A stretch of DNA of 23,322 nucleotides, from positions 1 through 23,322 of IMG/VR virus record IMGVR_UViG_3300024518_003623; one strand, given 5' to 3'. Positions 1 to 7,144 of this stretch are shown in pieces. Position 1 is the stretch's first letter, and the number at the start of each line of letters is the position of its first letter. This stretch comes from a virus. Under the pieces are notes generated by a model. That model was not told where the DNA came from. It saw only the letters and a program-made list of their open reading frames with translations, and ran no database searches. Made by a program: the position numbers and the translations under genes.

Positions 1-265
1 CGTTAGTGTCCGCATTACTTTCGTATTTAGTCTTAATGCTGGCGGCGGTTTCGTCGCCGGTGTTAGTGCCGGACTGCTGAGCAACGACGGCCTTTTCTGC
101 ATCGGTGTAGGCGTTAGTGTCCGCATTACTTTCGTATTTAGTCTTAATGCTGGCGGCGGTTTCGTCGCCGGTGTTAGTGCCGGACTGCTGAGCAACGACG
201 GCCTTTTCTGCATCGGTGTAGGCGTTAGTGTCCGCATTGCTTTCGTATTTAGTCTTAATGCTGGC
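1..265. repeat. 111-bp in-frame tandem repeat, left array (tail fibre)
   Basis: The same 111-bp unit restarts at 1, 112 and 223 with almost no differences. The last copy breaks off at about 265. The period is 37 codons, so copy-number changes keep the fibre in frame. The array continues beyond the window edge. Confidence 0.95.
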
Positions 266-778
266 AGGCGTCTCGGCCGTGCTCTCGCCTTGCTGCTTAA
301 TCCACTCCTGGTCTGAGCTGTCGAATATGTATTTCTCTACGTCCTGGCCTGGGCCGGCGTCCACATACGCATAGGCTCCCGCCGGCGCGGTGGGGTGCGC
401 CAGTTGTAGGGCGGCTAGTGTGGGGTACTCTCCCAGGAAAAGCGAATCCTCCAGGCCTGCGAGTTTGGCCTTTTCTGCATCGGTGTAGGCGTTAGTGTCC
501 GCATTGCTTTCGTATTTAGTCTTAATGCTGGCGGCGGTTTCGTCGCCGGTGTTAGTGCCGGACTGCTGAGCAACGACGGCCTTTTCTGCATCGGTGTAGG
601 CGTTAGTGTCCGCATTGCTTTCGTATTTAGTCTTAATGCCGGCGGCGGTTTCGTTAACTGCGCCCACTATCGGGTTAAGCGGGTCCGTGTTGTCTACGGT
701 CGGGCCCGTTACGCTCTCCACGCCTGCGCCTGGTGTGCCCCCACCCGCTGGGCCTAAATCGGGATAAAAGCCGCTCAT
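1..778 (-). CDS. Tail fibre or other tail-appendage protein, N-terminal part (runs off left edge)
   Basis: The frame is open from ATG at 778 to the left edge (259 codons), so the C-terminus is missing. After a Gly/Pro-rich start (MSGFYPDLGPAGGGTPGAG) it carries copies of a 37-residue unit containing TDAEKAVVAQQSGTNTGDET and IKTKYESNADTNAY. Sequences of the type NTGDET-IKTKY-NADTNA-TDAEK are a familiar signature of phage tail fibres and appendages, where they form trimeric shaft segments. Between two repeat arrays lies a roughly 50-residue non-repeat insert (LAGLEDSLFLGEYPTLAALQ onward) that resembles small phage carbohydrate-binding or linker domains. The ATG overlaps the stop of the upstream gene in an ATGA arrangement, which supports this start and translational coupling. 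The role in host adsorption is inferred. The receptor-binding tip would lie outside the window. Confidence 0.8.
   Translation of the reverse strand, partial: MSGFYPDLGPAGGGTPGAGVESVTGPTVDNTDPLNPIVGAVNETAAGIKTKYESNADTNAYTDAEKAVVAQQSGTNTGDETAASIKTKYESNADTNAYTDAEKAKLAGLEDSLFLGEYPTLAALQLAHPTAPAGAYAYVDAGPGQDVEKYIFDSSDQEWIKQQGESTAETPASIKTKYESNADTNAYTDAEKAVVAQQSGTNTGDETAASIKTKYESNADTNAYTDAEKAVVAQQSGTNTGDETAASIKTKYESNADTN
467..654. repeat. 111-bp in-frame tandem repeat, right array (tail fibre)
   Basis: Further copies of the 111-bp unit (anchor points at 490 and 601) are separated from the left array by about 200 bp of unique coding sequence. Several single-base differences distinguish copies, for example GCATTGC against GCATTAC. 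Confidence 0.9.
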
Positions 779-1062
779 GGCGCGACCACTTCGCGCACGT
801 TAAGCTTACCGTCGCAGTGCTGGGAATACGCCCAGGCCCCTGCGTCGCCTGCGGTGTTACGATAAAGCACCCCGTTAGCCCTGTTAATCACGTTATACGC
901 GTCGTAGCCTATTGGCGGCTCAGACGCCGCGACGGTAACGTAGACGTCCGCCGCGCCGATGTTTGCCACACTTAACGCGGTCCCTGCAGGGAAGCCGCTG
1001 CCGGCGTATAAGTCGACCCACTGCCCCGCAGGGAGTAGGATGTTTTGCGTGGTGTCTGCCAT
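775..1062 (-). CDS. Small probable virion protein
   Basis: A 95-residue protein starting MADTTQNILLPAGQWVDLYA. The pattern of a short polar start, LPAG.WVDLYA, alternating hydrophobic beta strands, a central GYDAYNVINRANGVLY and a final GAWAYSQHCDGKLNVREVV resembles small beta-sandwich proteins often found between capsid and tail genes in phages. No named function can be assigned. The start has a good upstream AAGGGG about 8 nt away. The stop overlaps the tail-fibre ATG as ATGA, so the two are probably co-translated and the product may be a decoration, neck or fibre-attachment protein (inference). A terminator lies just upstream, so expression may be partly separated from the capsid genes. 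Confidence 0.75.
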   Translation of the reverse strand: MADTTQNILLPAGQWVDLYAGSGFPAGTALSVANIGAADVYVTVAASEPPIGYDAYNVINRANGVLYRNTAGDAGAWAYSQHCDGKLNVREVVAP

Positions 1063-1084
1063 TTTTCGGGCCCCTTAACTAAAA

Positions 1085-1111
1085 AAAAAGGAAGCTTTTA
1101 GCCTCCTTTTT
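1085..1111 (-). terminator. Rho-independent terminator between capsid block and tail-fibre block
   Basis: Read on the minus strand this is an 11-bp stem (AAAAAGGAGGC / GCTTCCTTTTT, one G-U pair) with a 5-nt TAAAA loop, followed by a run of T from the nine A residues at 1081-1089. The plus strand also has a T-rich 3' side, so it could act in both directions, but no plus-strand gene feeds into it. It lies downstream of the 111-residue gene and upstream of the fibre genes, so it may lower fibre expression relative to capsid. Confidence 0.8.
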
Positions 1112-1137
1112 ATTCTGCACTAATAACGCGCTGAGCG

Positions 1138-1473
1138 CTACTTTTTGGCCGTGGTTTTCTTAGACGCTGCCGCTTTTAAAGTCGCCAGCTCCTCTTCCGC
1201 TGCCTTACGCGCGGCGGCTTCCGCGTTTAACTTGGCGCTCAGGTCGTCGACAATCGCCGCCATTGGCTCCGGCGCAGCCTCTGGCAGGCCGCTGGCGTTT
1301 AGCTTCTTAGCTTGCGCCGGATCACAGACTTTAGAGCCTAAGCTCTCGACCTGCTCGGGCGTAAGCGTAAGCTCTGTGCCTTTCTCGACGTGCTGCAGCT
1401 TGCCTTTAACGCTCAAAAAAAGGCGCGGGTGGCTAACGATTACTTTAACAGTTTTAGTTTTAGTTTTAGACAT
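1138..1473 (-). CDS. Small probable head-associated protein with charged helical tail
   Basis: A 111-residue protein directly downstream of the capsid gene. Residues 1-55 are compact and beta-rich (KVIVSHPRLFLSVKGKLQHV, then LTLTPEQVESLG). Residues 70-111 are Ala/Glu/Lys-rich and predicted helical or coiled coil (LNAEAAARKAAEEELATLKA), ending in a basic KKTTAKK tail. The start has a strong GGGGGAG ribosome-binding site. Small proteins with a G..L.LTPEQ segment often follow capsid genes in phages, including FluMu-like ones, but I cannot assign a named family. A head-completion or virion role is inferred from position only. Confidence 0.7.
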   Translation of the reverse strand: MSKTKTKTVKVIVSHPRLFLSVKGKLQHVEKGTELTLTPEQVESLGSKVCDPAQAKKLNASGLPEAAPEPMAAIVDDLSAKLNAEAAARKAAEEELATLKAAASKKTTAKK

Positions 1474-1540
1474 TTTTCTGGACTCCCCCAGGTTTTTAGG
1501 TTAAGCGGCCCGGCTGCCCGGGCCCTCCGTGCTTGGCTTG

Positions 1541-2602
1541 TTAGCCTGCGGCGTACATTACGCACGACTTTCCGAAGTAGTCCGTGCGGACCTCGTAGCC
1601 TACCGCGGACCACGTCACGAACTCATAATTGGAGTTATAGACCGGGCGAGGCATTGCGACGGTGTTGACGCCCATGCCTACTAGCGGGCGGATTTTAGAC
1701 TGGTCTAGCGGGAAAGCCATGAGCTCGTTACCCACTAGCTTGCTAGTCGGCTTAATAGCCGCCACGCCCTGCAGGGTTGCCAACTCGTCCAGGATTGTGC
1801 GCGACTCGTAGCTCGTTGAGAATTTGCGCTCAAAGTTGCTAATAATGTCGCGGCTCATGTAGTACGTCGCGTCCTGCTCGCAGTTGTTAGTTATCCACAA
1901 CACGTCGCGGAGCTGGATAAATGCCGCTTTAATCTCGGCGCCTGTTTTGGTCTGGTCGGTAAAATCGAAGCTAATGCCGCCAGCGCCGAGGTCCACCTGG
2001 TTAACGCGTGAGTCGTGACGCACACCACCCCAGCTGATATTGTCGACAGAAATTAGCGTCCCGCTAGGGTTGCGGTGGCCGTCGAGAAAGTTGTCCACTA
2101 GGTGGCGGCGCAGTGTTGCTACAGTCTCGCGCTGGTCGTCGATTAGCGCGTCGAAGCCTTCCGACTGCATGGCTAAAAACTCGCGCCAGTTACGATAAAA
2201 ACCCGCATCATGTACAGGCACGATAGACCCGTCGTACTTGTACTCGACTTGGTCCATTTTAGCGCCGATTTGCCCAGTCATAGAGCTTTGTGCGTTGCCC
2301 GCGTCGCTAGCCTGGCGGAATAAGTGCGTAAGCTTGCCCAAGCTGATGGGGTTAGAAAGCCCCATCAAATCGTTAAGGAATGTGTCCCCGTCGTCTGAGC
2401 GCATGCGTGTGACCGTCACGTTATCAAAGTCCTGGTAGACGTCCTTAGGGATAAGGCCCTGGTTTACTTGTAAGCCCTCCGCGCGCAGTGCGTTGGCGAA
2501 AAGTTTCTCTGTAACGTTAGCCGCGTTACGTCGCGCCTGTACAGCTTCCCATTGTTTAAGGCCCGTTTTGCTGTTGCCTAGTAAGTCTTTTTTAAATAGC
2601 AT
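1541..2602 (-). CDS. Major capsid protein
   Basis: A 353-residue protein placed after the protease-scaffold and decoration genes, the standard position for the major capsid protein. Size and features fit an encapsulin/HK97-like capsid: a helical N-arm (residues 1-50), an extended charged segment, an E-loop-like Gly/Asp-rich stretch near residues 100-130, and an A-domain-like C-terminus (EFVTWSAVGYEVRTDYFGKS). It resembles the large encapsulin-like capsid families of siphophages and podophages (DUF6260-like), although I cannot confirm the exact family by eye. A good ribosome-binding site (AGAGGGCG) lies 9 nt before the ATG. Residues 37-51 (NALRAEGLQVNQGLI) closely match residues 307-321 of the neighbouring protease-scaffold protein. 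Confidence 0.88.
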   Translation of the reverse strand: MLFKKDLLGNSKTGLKQWEAVQARRNAANVTEKLFANALRAEGLQVNQGLIPKDVYQDFDNVTVTRMRSDDGDTFLNDLMGLSNPISLGKLTHLFRQASDAGNAQSSMTGQIGAKMDQVEYKYDGSIVPVHDAGFYRNWREFLAMQSEGFDALIDDQRETVATLRRHLVDNFLDGHRNPSGTLISVDNISWGGVRHDSRVNQVDLGAGGISFDFTDQTKTGAEIKAAFIQLRDVLWITNNCEQDATYYMSRDIISNFERKFSTSYESRTILDELATLQGVAAIKPTSKLVGNELMAFPLDQSKIRPLVGMGVNTVAMPRPVYNSNYEFVTWSAVGYEVRTDYFGKSCVMYAAG

Positions 2603-2617
2603 TTTTAACGCCCTCTG

Positions 2618-3070
2618 TTATGCGAAGTAAACGCGGATTAATGTGTTTTCGGCTAGCGTTGGGACCTTTTCGTCGCAATACGCGACTATAACGTCCGTGC
2701 CGTCTGTAGCTGCCGCTTTGAGCGTGCCGTCGCCGTTACTGGTTAGCGCGAGGCCTTGCTCTGGGGTCTGCCCGCTAGCCACCAGCACGTTAAAGAACTC
2801 GCCGGAGCGTGGGCGGAAGGCCTGTACCTGGTCGCCGCTAACGAGAGAGTCGTCCACGGAGCGGGTGCGTAGCTCGTCCTTATCAGCGAGCAGCACCTGG
2901 GTGCCGAAAACCGTCGAGGCCTCGCCGTTTTCCAGTAGTGCGTTAGCAACTACCACAAGTAACGCGCCCGGGCGGATAGCTCCGCCCGCTATGCCTTCAA
3001 AAGTTAGCGGCTTATGGTTCGCGTCGTCCGCTGGTCCTACAAAAATTGTACGTTTTCCAATAGTAGACAT
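2618..3070 (-). CDS. Head decoration (capsid cement) protein
   Basis: A 150-residue, Ala/Val/Gly-rich, beta-strand-dominated protein located immediately before the capsid gene. Features typical of DUF2190-like or lambda gpD-like cement proteins are the GAIRPGALLVV segment, a Gly-Asp-rich middle, TSNGDGTLKAAATDGTDVIV, and a closing VRVYFA-like strand (TLIRVYFA). Such proteins bind the expanded capsid lattice and stabilise it against DNA pressure. The ribosome-binding site is AAGGGGAC, 6-7 nt before the ATG. The gap to the capsid gene is only 15 nt, so the two are probably made from one message in the high amounts both need. Confidence 0.75.
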   Translation of the reverse strand: MSTIGKRTIFVGPADDANHKPLTFEGIAGGAIRPGALLVVVANALLENGEASTVFGTQVLLADKDELRTRSVDDSLVSGDQVQAFRPRSGEFFNVLVASGQTPEQGLALTSNGDGTLKAAATDGTDVIVAYCDEKVPTLAENTLIRVYFA

Positions 3071-3084
3071 GTCCGTCCCCTTTT

Positions 3085-3504
3085 CTATTCAGGCATGGCG
3101 AAAGTGTCGCCGCCCTGGTTGTTGGTTTCAAGCTCGAAGCTGGCTAAGCCGTAGGACTCCTGGCAGTTCGCGGCCATGTTTTTTAAGGTGTCGACGTCTA
3201 GCTTTTTGGCCGCGTCCACGCCTAAACCTGGGAATTTGTCGTTATTGCCCACTAACTCCGCTAACTCGTCCAGCTCCTGGCCGGCAGCATTCTGCGCGTT
3301 ATTCTCCAACTCCGCCACTTTAGTGGCTATCGGCTCAACGGCTGCCGTGACGGCTGCGGCAATAGCCTCCGCGTTAGTCGCCAGGTCGTCGCCTGTTGCT
3401 TTCGCCTGTAGCTCGGAGTGCTGCGTTAACAGCGACTCGTCGCTTATGTCCTGGTTTACTTGAATGCCTGCGGCTTTCAAAGCGTTAATCATCAATTCGC
3501 GCAT
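3085..3504 (-). CDS. Probable nested scaffold protein from an internal start
   Basis: Codon 301 of the protease-scaffold gene is an ATG (3504-3502) preceded by a strong Shine-Dalgarno sequence GAGAGGG with a 7-nt spacer. It lies exactly at the boundary between the protease-like part and the helical scaffold part. The product would be 139 residues starting MRELMINALKAAGIQVNQ. Lambda C/Nu3 and related phages use the same arrangement to make excess free scaffold. The internal initiation signal is seen in the sequence. Its use is inferred. Confidence 0.6.
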   Translation of the reverse strand: MRELMINALKAAGIQVNQDISDESLLTQHSELQAKATGDDLATNAEAIAAAVTAAVEPIATKVAELENNAQNAAGQELDELAELVGNNDKFPGLGVDAAKKLDVDTLKNMAANCQESYGLASFELETNNQGGDTFAMPE

Positions 3505-4404
3505 GGGGTCGCCCTCTCGCTGGTTTGTTTTAGGTGAATAAGTAACTTTTCGCTCCACTGGGAGCGGTATGCCCACAAGCGTAGCACGTCCGCCGTCTAA
3601 ACGGTAGGGGACCTCGTAGAGGGCGCCGTCCACAGTGAAAACGACGACCTCCGAGAAAACCTCTTCGACATACATGTACTCGCTCGATTGTATTAGGGGT
3701 TCGAGCTCTAGCGCTGAGCGCAGCGCGTCGTTAATGTCTGAGAACGACGTCCCGCTCGCGTTGTCTATCAGCGCTACGGTGCCCGCGTGGACCTCTAAGT
3801 CGTCGCCTTCGTTGTTGACTGCTATGCCGACGCCCTGGTGGGGTTGTGCTGCGCCCACACTATCTAGGAGGATAGCGTCGTGGTCAAAAACCATGCCCCG
3901 AGCTATCCAGGTGTATTGGTCTCCGGCCGCGTTCGTGCGTGGCTCGTCCAAATCCTCCGCGCCTACAAACACACCCACGGAGGTATGTATGGGGCGGGCT
4001 TCGCTGTTTGTTTCTATCTCGACGACACGGTCTAAAAGCCGTTTCCCTCTGTCGCTTTTCTGAGCTTCCGGGACGTTGATAACTTTATCCAGGGCTATGC
4101 GGTCCCCTTCACGGCGGACATTTTCGTTAAATGCCCCCGCGTAGTATTCGTGTATAGCCTGCGGGTCGGTGGCGCTGATAAAGCGGCCGTTAGCGTCCAC
4201 AGGGTGCTCCACAGGGGCCAGGGTGCGGTTAAGCGATAAAATCGCCGCGTCTACCTCCTCAGTGGTGTATAAGCCCCCATTCATTACGACATTGTCAGGA
4301 AGGGTGTGCGAGCTAATGACGATATGTTCTACGCCCTCGCGCGTCTCGCGGCGCACTGCGTCGCGGCGCACTTGTGTAGAACAGTGTAAAAATATTCTTT
4401 TCAT
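3085..4404 (-). CDS. Capsid maturation protease fused to scaffold domain
   Basis: A 439-residue protein between the MuF gene block and the decoration/capsid genes. Residues 25-290 look like a phage head maturation protease of the DUF2213/assemblin-like serine type. A His in VEHP (H67), a His-Thr-Ser in PIHTSVGVF (H140, S142) and a DHDAILLD segment (174-181) are the likely active-site neighbourhood. Residues 300-439 are an Ala/Glu/Gln-rich helical scaffold-like region (EAIAAAVTAAVEPIATKVAE). In such fusions the scaffold part directs capsid assembly and is then degraded. The catalytic assignment is by motif only and should be checked with structure prediction. A second in-frame start at 3504 probably makes the scaffold alone. 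Upstream 4405-4468 is non-coding and A/T-rich. Confidence 0.78.
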   Translation of the reverse strand: MKRIFLHCSTQVRRDAVRRETREGVEHIVISSHTLPDNVVMNGGLYTTEEVDAAILSLNRTLAPVEHPVDANGRFISATDPQAIHEYYAGAFNENVRREGDRIALDKVINVPEAQKSDRGKRLLDRVVEIETNSEARPIHTSVGVFVGAEDLDEPRTNAAGDQYTWIARGMVFDHDAILLDSVGAAQPHQGVGIAVNNEGDDLEVHAGTVALIDNASGTSFSDINDALRSALELEPLIQSSEYMYVEEVFSEVVVFTVDGALYEVPYRLDGGRATLVGIPLPVERKVTYSPKTNQREGDPMRELMINALKAAGIQVNQDISDESLLTQHSELQAKATGDDLATNAEAIAAAVTAAVEPIATKVAELENNAQNAAGQELDELAELVGNNDKFPGLGVDAAKKLDVDTLKNMAANCQESYGLASFELETNNQGGDTFAMPE

Positions 4405-4468
4405 GTTTTTGGCCTGCGTGGTTTATATGTATTTGATCTTATTTTTAACACGGTTGCAAGTCGGGCCG

Positions 4469-4654
4469 CTATATGTAAACGCCCGGAGGTGTCTCCAGGA
4501 TGTCGCTGTCCTCCAGGGGGGCGCCTTCGTCTAGCGATTTTTTGAGTAGCGCAGTAACGCGCTGCTCGTCCTCCTCAACTGCAGCGTAGACCGTCTCTAC
4601 GGTTAGCGTGTGGGGGTATTTTGCTTGGTACTCGATAAAAACGTCTATAAACAT
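4469..4654 (-). CDS. Small unknown protein
   Basis: A 61-residue acidic protein with a Tyr/Val-rich N-terminus (MFIDVFIEYQAKYPHTLTVE) and a helical EEDEQRVTALLKKSLDEG stretch, ending PPGVYI. Its ATG overlaps the stop of the MuF gene (TAATG), so it is probably translationally coupled to it. No family is recognised. The arrangement directly after a gene with a putative enzymatic C-terminal domain would fit an accessory, chaperone or immunity partner, but nothing in the protein itself shows that. Confidence 0.6.
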   Translation of the reverse strand: MFIDVFIEYQAKYPHTLTVETVYAAVEEDEQRVTALLKKSLDEGAPLEDSDILETPPGVYI

Positions 4655-6564
4655 TATTCCATTTGCTCCTTTAATATTTCGACTAAGTTAGGCGCGAACT
4701 CCTGGACAAAAGCATTACCCAGGGGCCCCGCGTCTATTGCGTTAAGACTGAAAACCTGCGCGTATGCTTCTAGGTTTTGGCCGAAGCGTATAGGGCCCCT
4801 CTTAAAATCTCGGTAGTATTTCGCACTATGCCCCCCACCGTGTCGCAGGTTGGTTATTGAGCCCACCAGGTCGGTAACGTGCCCCGCCTCTCGCCATGTC
4901 TCCTGTAGGTAGTACCCGGCTCCTCCATCCCATAGGGCGCTAACATACCCGAGGGGGCGGTTAAACCTCTCGGCTGCCACTATCTCCGCTACCGTCTCTA
5001 GCCGTACCTGCCCGCCCCTGGGCGCCTCTTTGAGTTTATCTACCAGCCCCCTGGCTAGTCCGCCGGGGGTTGTGGCGTCCGCCGCCCAGTCTAATGCGGC
5101 GCGCCCGTCGGCCTTGGCTTCCAGGGACACCTCCCGCACTTTGTTGAGCCACACTATTGAGACCGACCGCTTAGAGTACGCGGGGGCTTTCCCGCCTACG
5201 TCAGACTTATGGGCGTTATAGAATTTTTTATCCCGGTTTTTAATAGCGCGGTCGGCCGCGTGGACTGCGGCGTTATAGCTCGACGTTGCTGTTATCGTAC
5301 CTTTGTGGTCGTCGTAGTAGTGCCCATACTCGTGCCGGTACGTCGCGTCGCCTGGGTTCCCTCCGGGGACGTATTTCTTAGGCATGTTAATAGCTTTAGA
5401 GCCCGGGGAAAAATACGCGCCGTCTTTTTTCTGAGTTACTGCCGGCGTGCCTGCGTCCTCCAGTGCGGCCCGGTAGCGGGGGTCTGTTATCCCGCTCGCC
5501 GCGAACTGGTCGCCTAAAGTGGCCGGGGGTGCCTTGCGCTCCCTCCTGCGCGCCGGTGGGCTGGCTGGCGGAGTAGCTGGCGGAGTAGCTGGCGGAGTAG
5601 CTGGCGGAGTAGCTGGCGGCTCGGGGTCAAAGAATGAGCGCTCCGCTTTTATCTCCTGTTGGAGCTCGATGTCGATAACTTTGCCCTTTTTGTCAATCAG
5701 TACGGACCGCGTCGAGCAGTGGCAGTTGATACGGTTAGCCCCTGTAGCCCACCACTGCCGTTGCTGTGCTGTAGTGTACGCGTTGCCGTGGCGGTTGGCG
5801 TGGTTGGACCGGGTCGTCGGTATTAGCGCAGACAGGTGAAGCGTCCCGGCGCGTAGCCCGCTGATACCTGCCGCGACGTCCACCGCGTCCAGGCGTGCGT
5901 CGTTATACGCCCAGTTGACCTCAGTGTCTGCGATGCGTTTAGCGCTGGAGCGGGACACGTCGAAGCGCTCGCCGATGTTTTTCGCTATCGTCCGGGGCGA
6001 CTCCTTAGCGGAGAGGCCGGCGTTAATGGTTTGGATTACTTGGTCGCTGGTGCGGTCGCTGAGGGTCCTAATGCCGTCGAAGTTACGGACATAAACCTTA
6101 TTGAGTGCGTCCTGGTACTCCTGCGACATTAGGACCGCCTGCACTTCTAAGCGCTGCGGCGTTAGTCCCGCTATTTTTCGGGCCCGGACCACTTCGGAGC
6201 TAATTAGCTGGTTAAACTGGATTACCTCCTCCGCAGACCCCTCCCTGTACGGCGGCTCTAATACCGACTGCCACCACCAGTTAGGGGGCATTCTGTCCAG
6301 CTGGGTCTCGACTAGCTCGTCGTTTATTACGCGGCGGACGCCCCTGTTAACTTGCTCCAACTCGTCGGCAGTTAGCTGGTAATCGTACACCGGGATAACT
6401 TTGCGGTTTACTAGCGGCGTTACGGTGCGGCGCTTGCGCGGTATGTCCTGCAGTATCGCGCGGACTCGCTTTTCTGCGCGGGTGCATCGGTTTTTTAATC
6501 GACGGGAGGCTGTACGGCGGTTTCTAGCCTGCCCGGTCGGGTCCTGCTTAGTCTTTTTTCCCAT
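4654..6564 (-). CDS. MuF-type head morphogenesis protein with C-terminal HExxH (zincin-like) domain
   Basis: A 636-residue protein, much longer than a plain MuF/SPP1 gp7 protein. Residues 60-290 form the MuF region: helical segments, then TTRSNHANRHGNAYTT and the typical RINCHCSTRSVLID Cys-x-Cys end (C281, C283). A flexible linker at 315-340 is built of repeated PPAT units and then a basic RRRERK. Residues 345-636 form a separate domain with HEYGHYYDDH (HExxH at 411-415), the zinc-binding and catalytic motif of metallopeptidases. A candidate third ligand is E599 in NLEAYAQVFSL. MuF proteins bind the portal, are packaged in the head and can be ejected into the cell. MuF fusions to enzyme or toxin domains are known. 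The metallopeptidase call rests on the motif. The start overlaps the previous gene by 17 nt. Confidence 0.85.
   Translation of the reverse strand: MGKKTKQDPTGQARNRRTASRRLKNRCTRAEKRVRAILQDIPRKRRTVTPLVNRKVIPVYDYQLTADELEQVNRGVRRVINDELVETQLDRMPPNWWWQSVLEPPYREGSAEEVIQFNQLISSEVVRARKIAGLTPQRLEVQAVLMSQEYQDALNKVYVRNFDGIRTLSDRTSDQVIQTINAGLSAKESPRTIAKNIGERFDVSRSSAKRIADTEVNWAYNDARLDAVDVAAGISGLRAGTLHLSALIPTTRSNHANRHGNAYTTAQQRQWWATGANRINCHCSTRSVLIDKKGKVIDIELQQEIKAERSFFDPEPPATPPATPPATPPATPPASPPARRRERKAPPATLGDQFAASGITDPRYRAALEDAGTPAVTQKKDGAYFSPGSKAINMPKKYVPGGNPGDATYRHEYGHYYDDHKGTITATSSYNAAVHAADRAIKNRDKKFYNAHKSDVGGKAPAYSKRSVSIVWLNKVREVSLEAKADGRAALDWAADATTPGGLARGLVDKLKEAPRGGQVRLETVAEIVAAERFNRPLGYVSALWDGGAGYYLQETWREAGHVTDLVGSITNLRHGGGHSAKYYRDFKRGPIRFGQNLEAYAQVFSLNAIDAGPLGNAFVQEFAPNLVEILKEQME
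5570..5617. repeat. 12-bp tandem repeat encoding the PPAT linker
   Basis: Four perfect copies of GGAGTAGCTGGC (plus-strand reading), with degenerate copies on both sides, encode Pro-Pro-Ala-Thr units on the minus strand. The array separates the MuF and HExxH parts. It can change length without shifting the frame. Confidence 0.95.
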
Positions 6565-7144
6565 TGCTAGGCCCTGTGCTCAATAGCGTATATGTGAAAG
6601 AGTCGCCGTACAGCGTTGCGGCTTTAGACGCAAGGGCGATAACGATGTCCATGTCGTAGCTACTCGCCAGCACTTGGCAGCCCGCCGACCATTTGCCCAC
6701 CACGGTGCTGGTGCCGTTTTTCCTAGACCTGTGCATATTGAACCCGCCGAGGGTGTTCTCGATTGTTGTCGCGTCCATGTCCAGGACCGCGTCCCTGTTG
6801 TTGTCCCGGTAAACGTTTACGGGTTTTACTTGTACTAGCGCCGGCTGCCCTTTGTGGAGCCCTAGGGAGAATAGCCCCCGGTGTTGCCCCGGCGCCATTA
6901 TGCCTGTGCCCTTCGGGTTTATAGGGTTAACCCGGTAATCGGTGCCCGGGTCGGTAGTGGCAGGGAACGAGAGACAACACTCCGCCCCCTCCCGGTCCTT
7001 AAAAGCTATGTAGACAAAGTCGTTAAAAGTATTGGCTCCGTCTCCTGCGGTGCGCATGCCCACGATATTTAGGTTATATGCGCCGGTGTTAAAAAAGCGG
7101 TACCCGGCCGCCGTGACTATCTGCCTAAGCTCGTGGTATTTCAT
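6548..7144 (-). CDS. L,D-transpeptidase (YkuD)-like protein in the head module
   Basis: A 198-residue protein. Residues 130-160 read GGFNMHRS, then KWSAGCQV: H138, S153, G155 and C156 match the YkuD catalytic pattern of a His followed about 15 residues later by Ser-x-Gly-Cys, where the Cys is the nucleophile. The preceding VNVYRDNNRDAVLDMD and GQHRGLFSLGLHKGQPALVQ fit a beta-rich fold. YkuD enzymes cut and join peptidoglycan stem peptides through a Cys. No signal peptide or membrane segment is visible. The gene sits between portal and MuF with ATGA coupling to the portal stop, so a packaged, cell-wall-acting entry protein is plausible (inference). The HGC usually seen in YkuD is AGC here, so it is a divergent or related family rather than a textbook member. 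Confidence 0.65.
   Translation of the reverse strand: MKYHELRQIVTAAGYRFFNTGAYNLNIVGMRTAGDGANTFNDFVYIAFKDREGAECCLSFPATTDPGTDYRVNPINPKGTGIMAPGQHRGLFSLGLHKGQPALVQVKPVNVYRDNNRDAVLDMDATTIENTLGGFNMHRSRKNGTSTVVGKWSAGCQVLASSYDMDIVIALASKAATLYGDSFTYTLLSTGPSNGKKD

Noticed and set aside
1-654. Possible CRISPR array because of regular direct repeats
   Set aside because: Repeats are 111 bp, in frame and contiguous with no unique spacers; they encode fibre repeats.
2643-3323. 226-codon open frame on the plus strand opposite the decoration and protease genes
   Set aside because: Low-complexity Ser/Arg/Pro composition, no ribosome-binding site, and it lies opposite well-supported genes.
4405-4468. Internal promoter before the protease-scaffold gene (TTGCAA at 4454-4459 with A/T-rich DNA after it)
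   Set aside because: No acceptable -10 at 16-18 nt; the A/T-rich stretch is suggestive but too weak to annotate.
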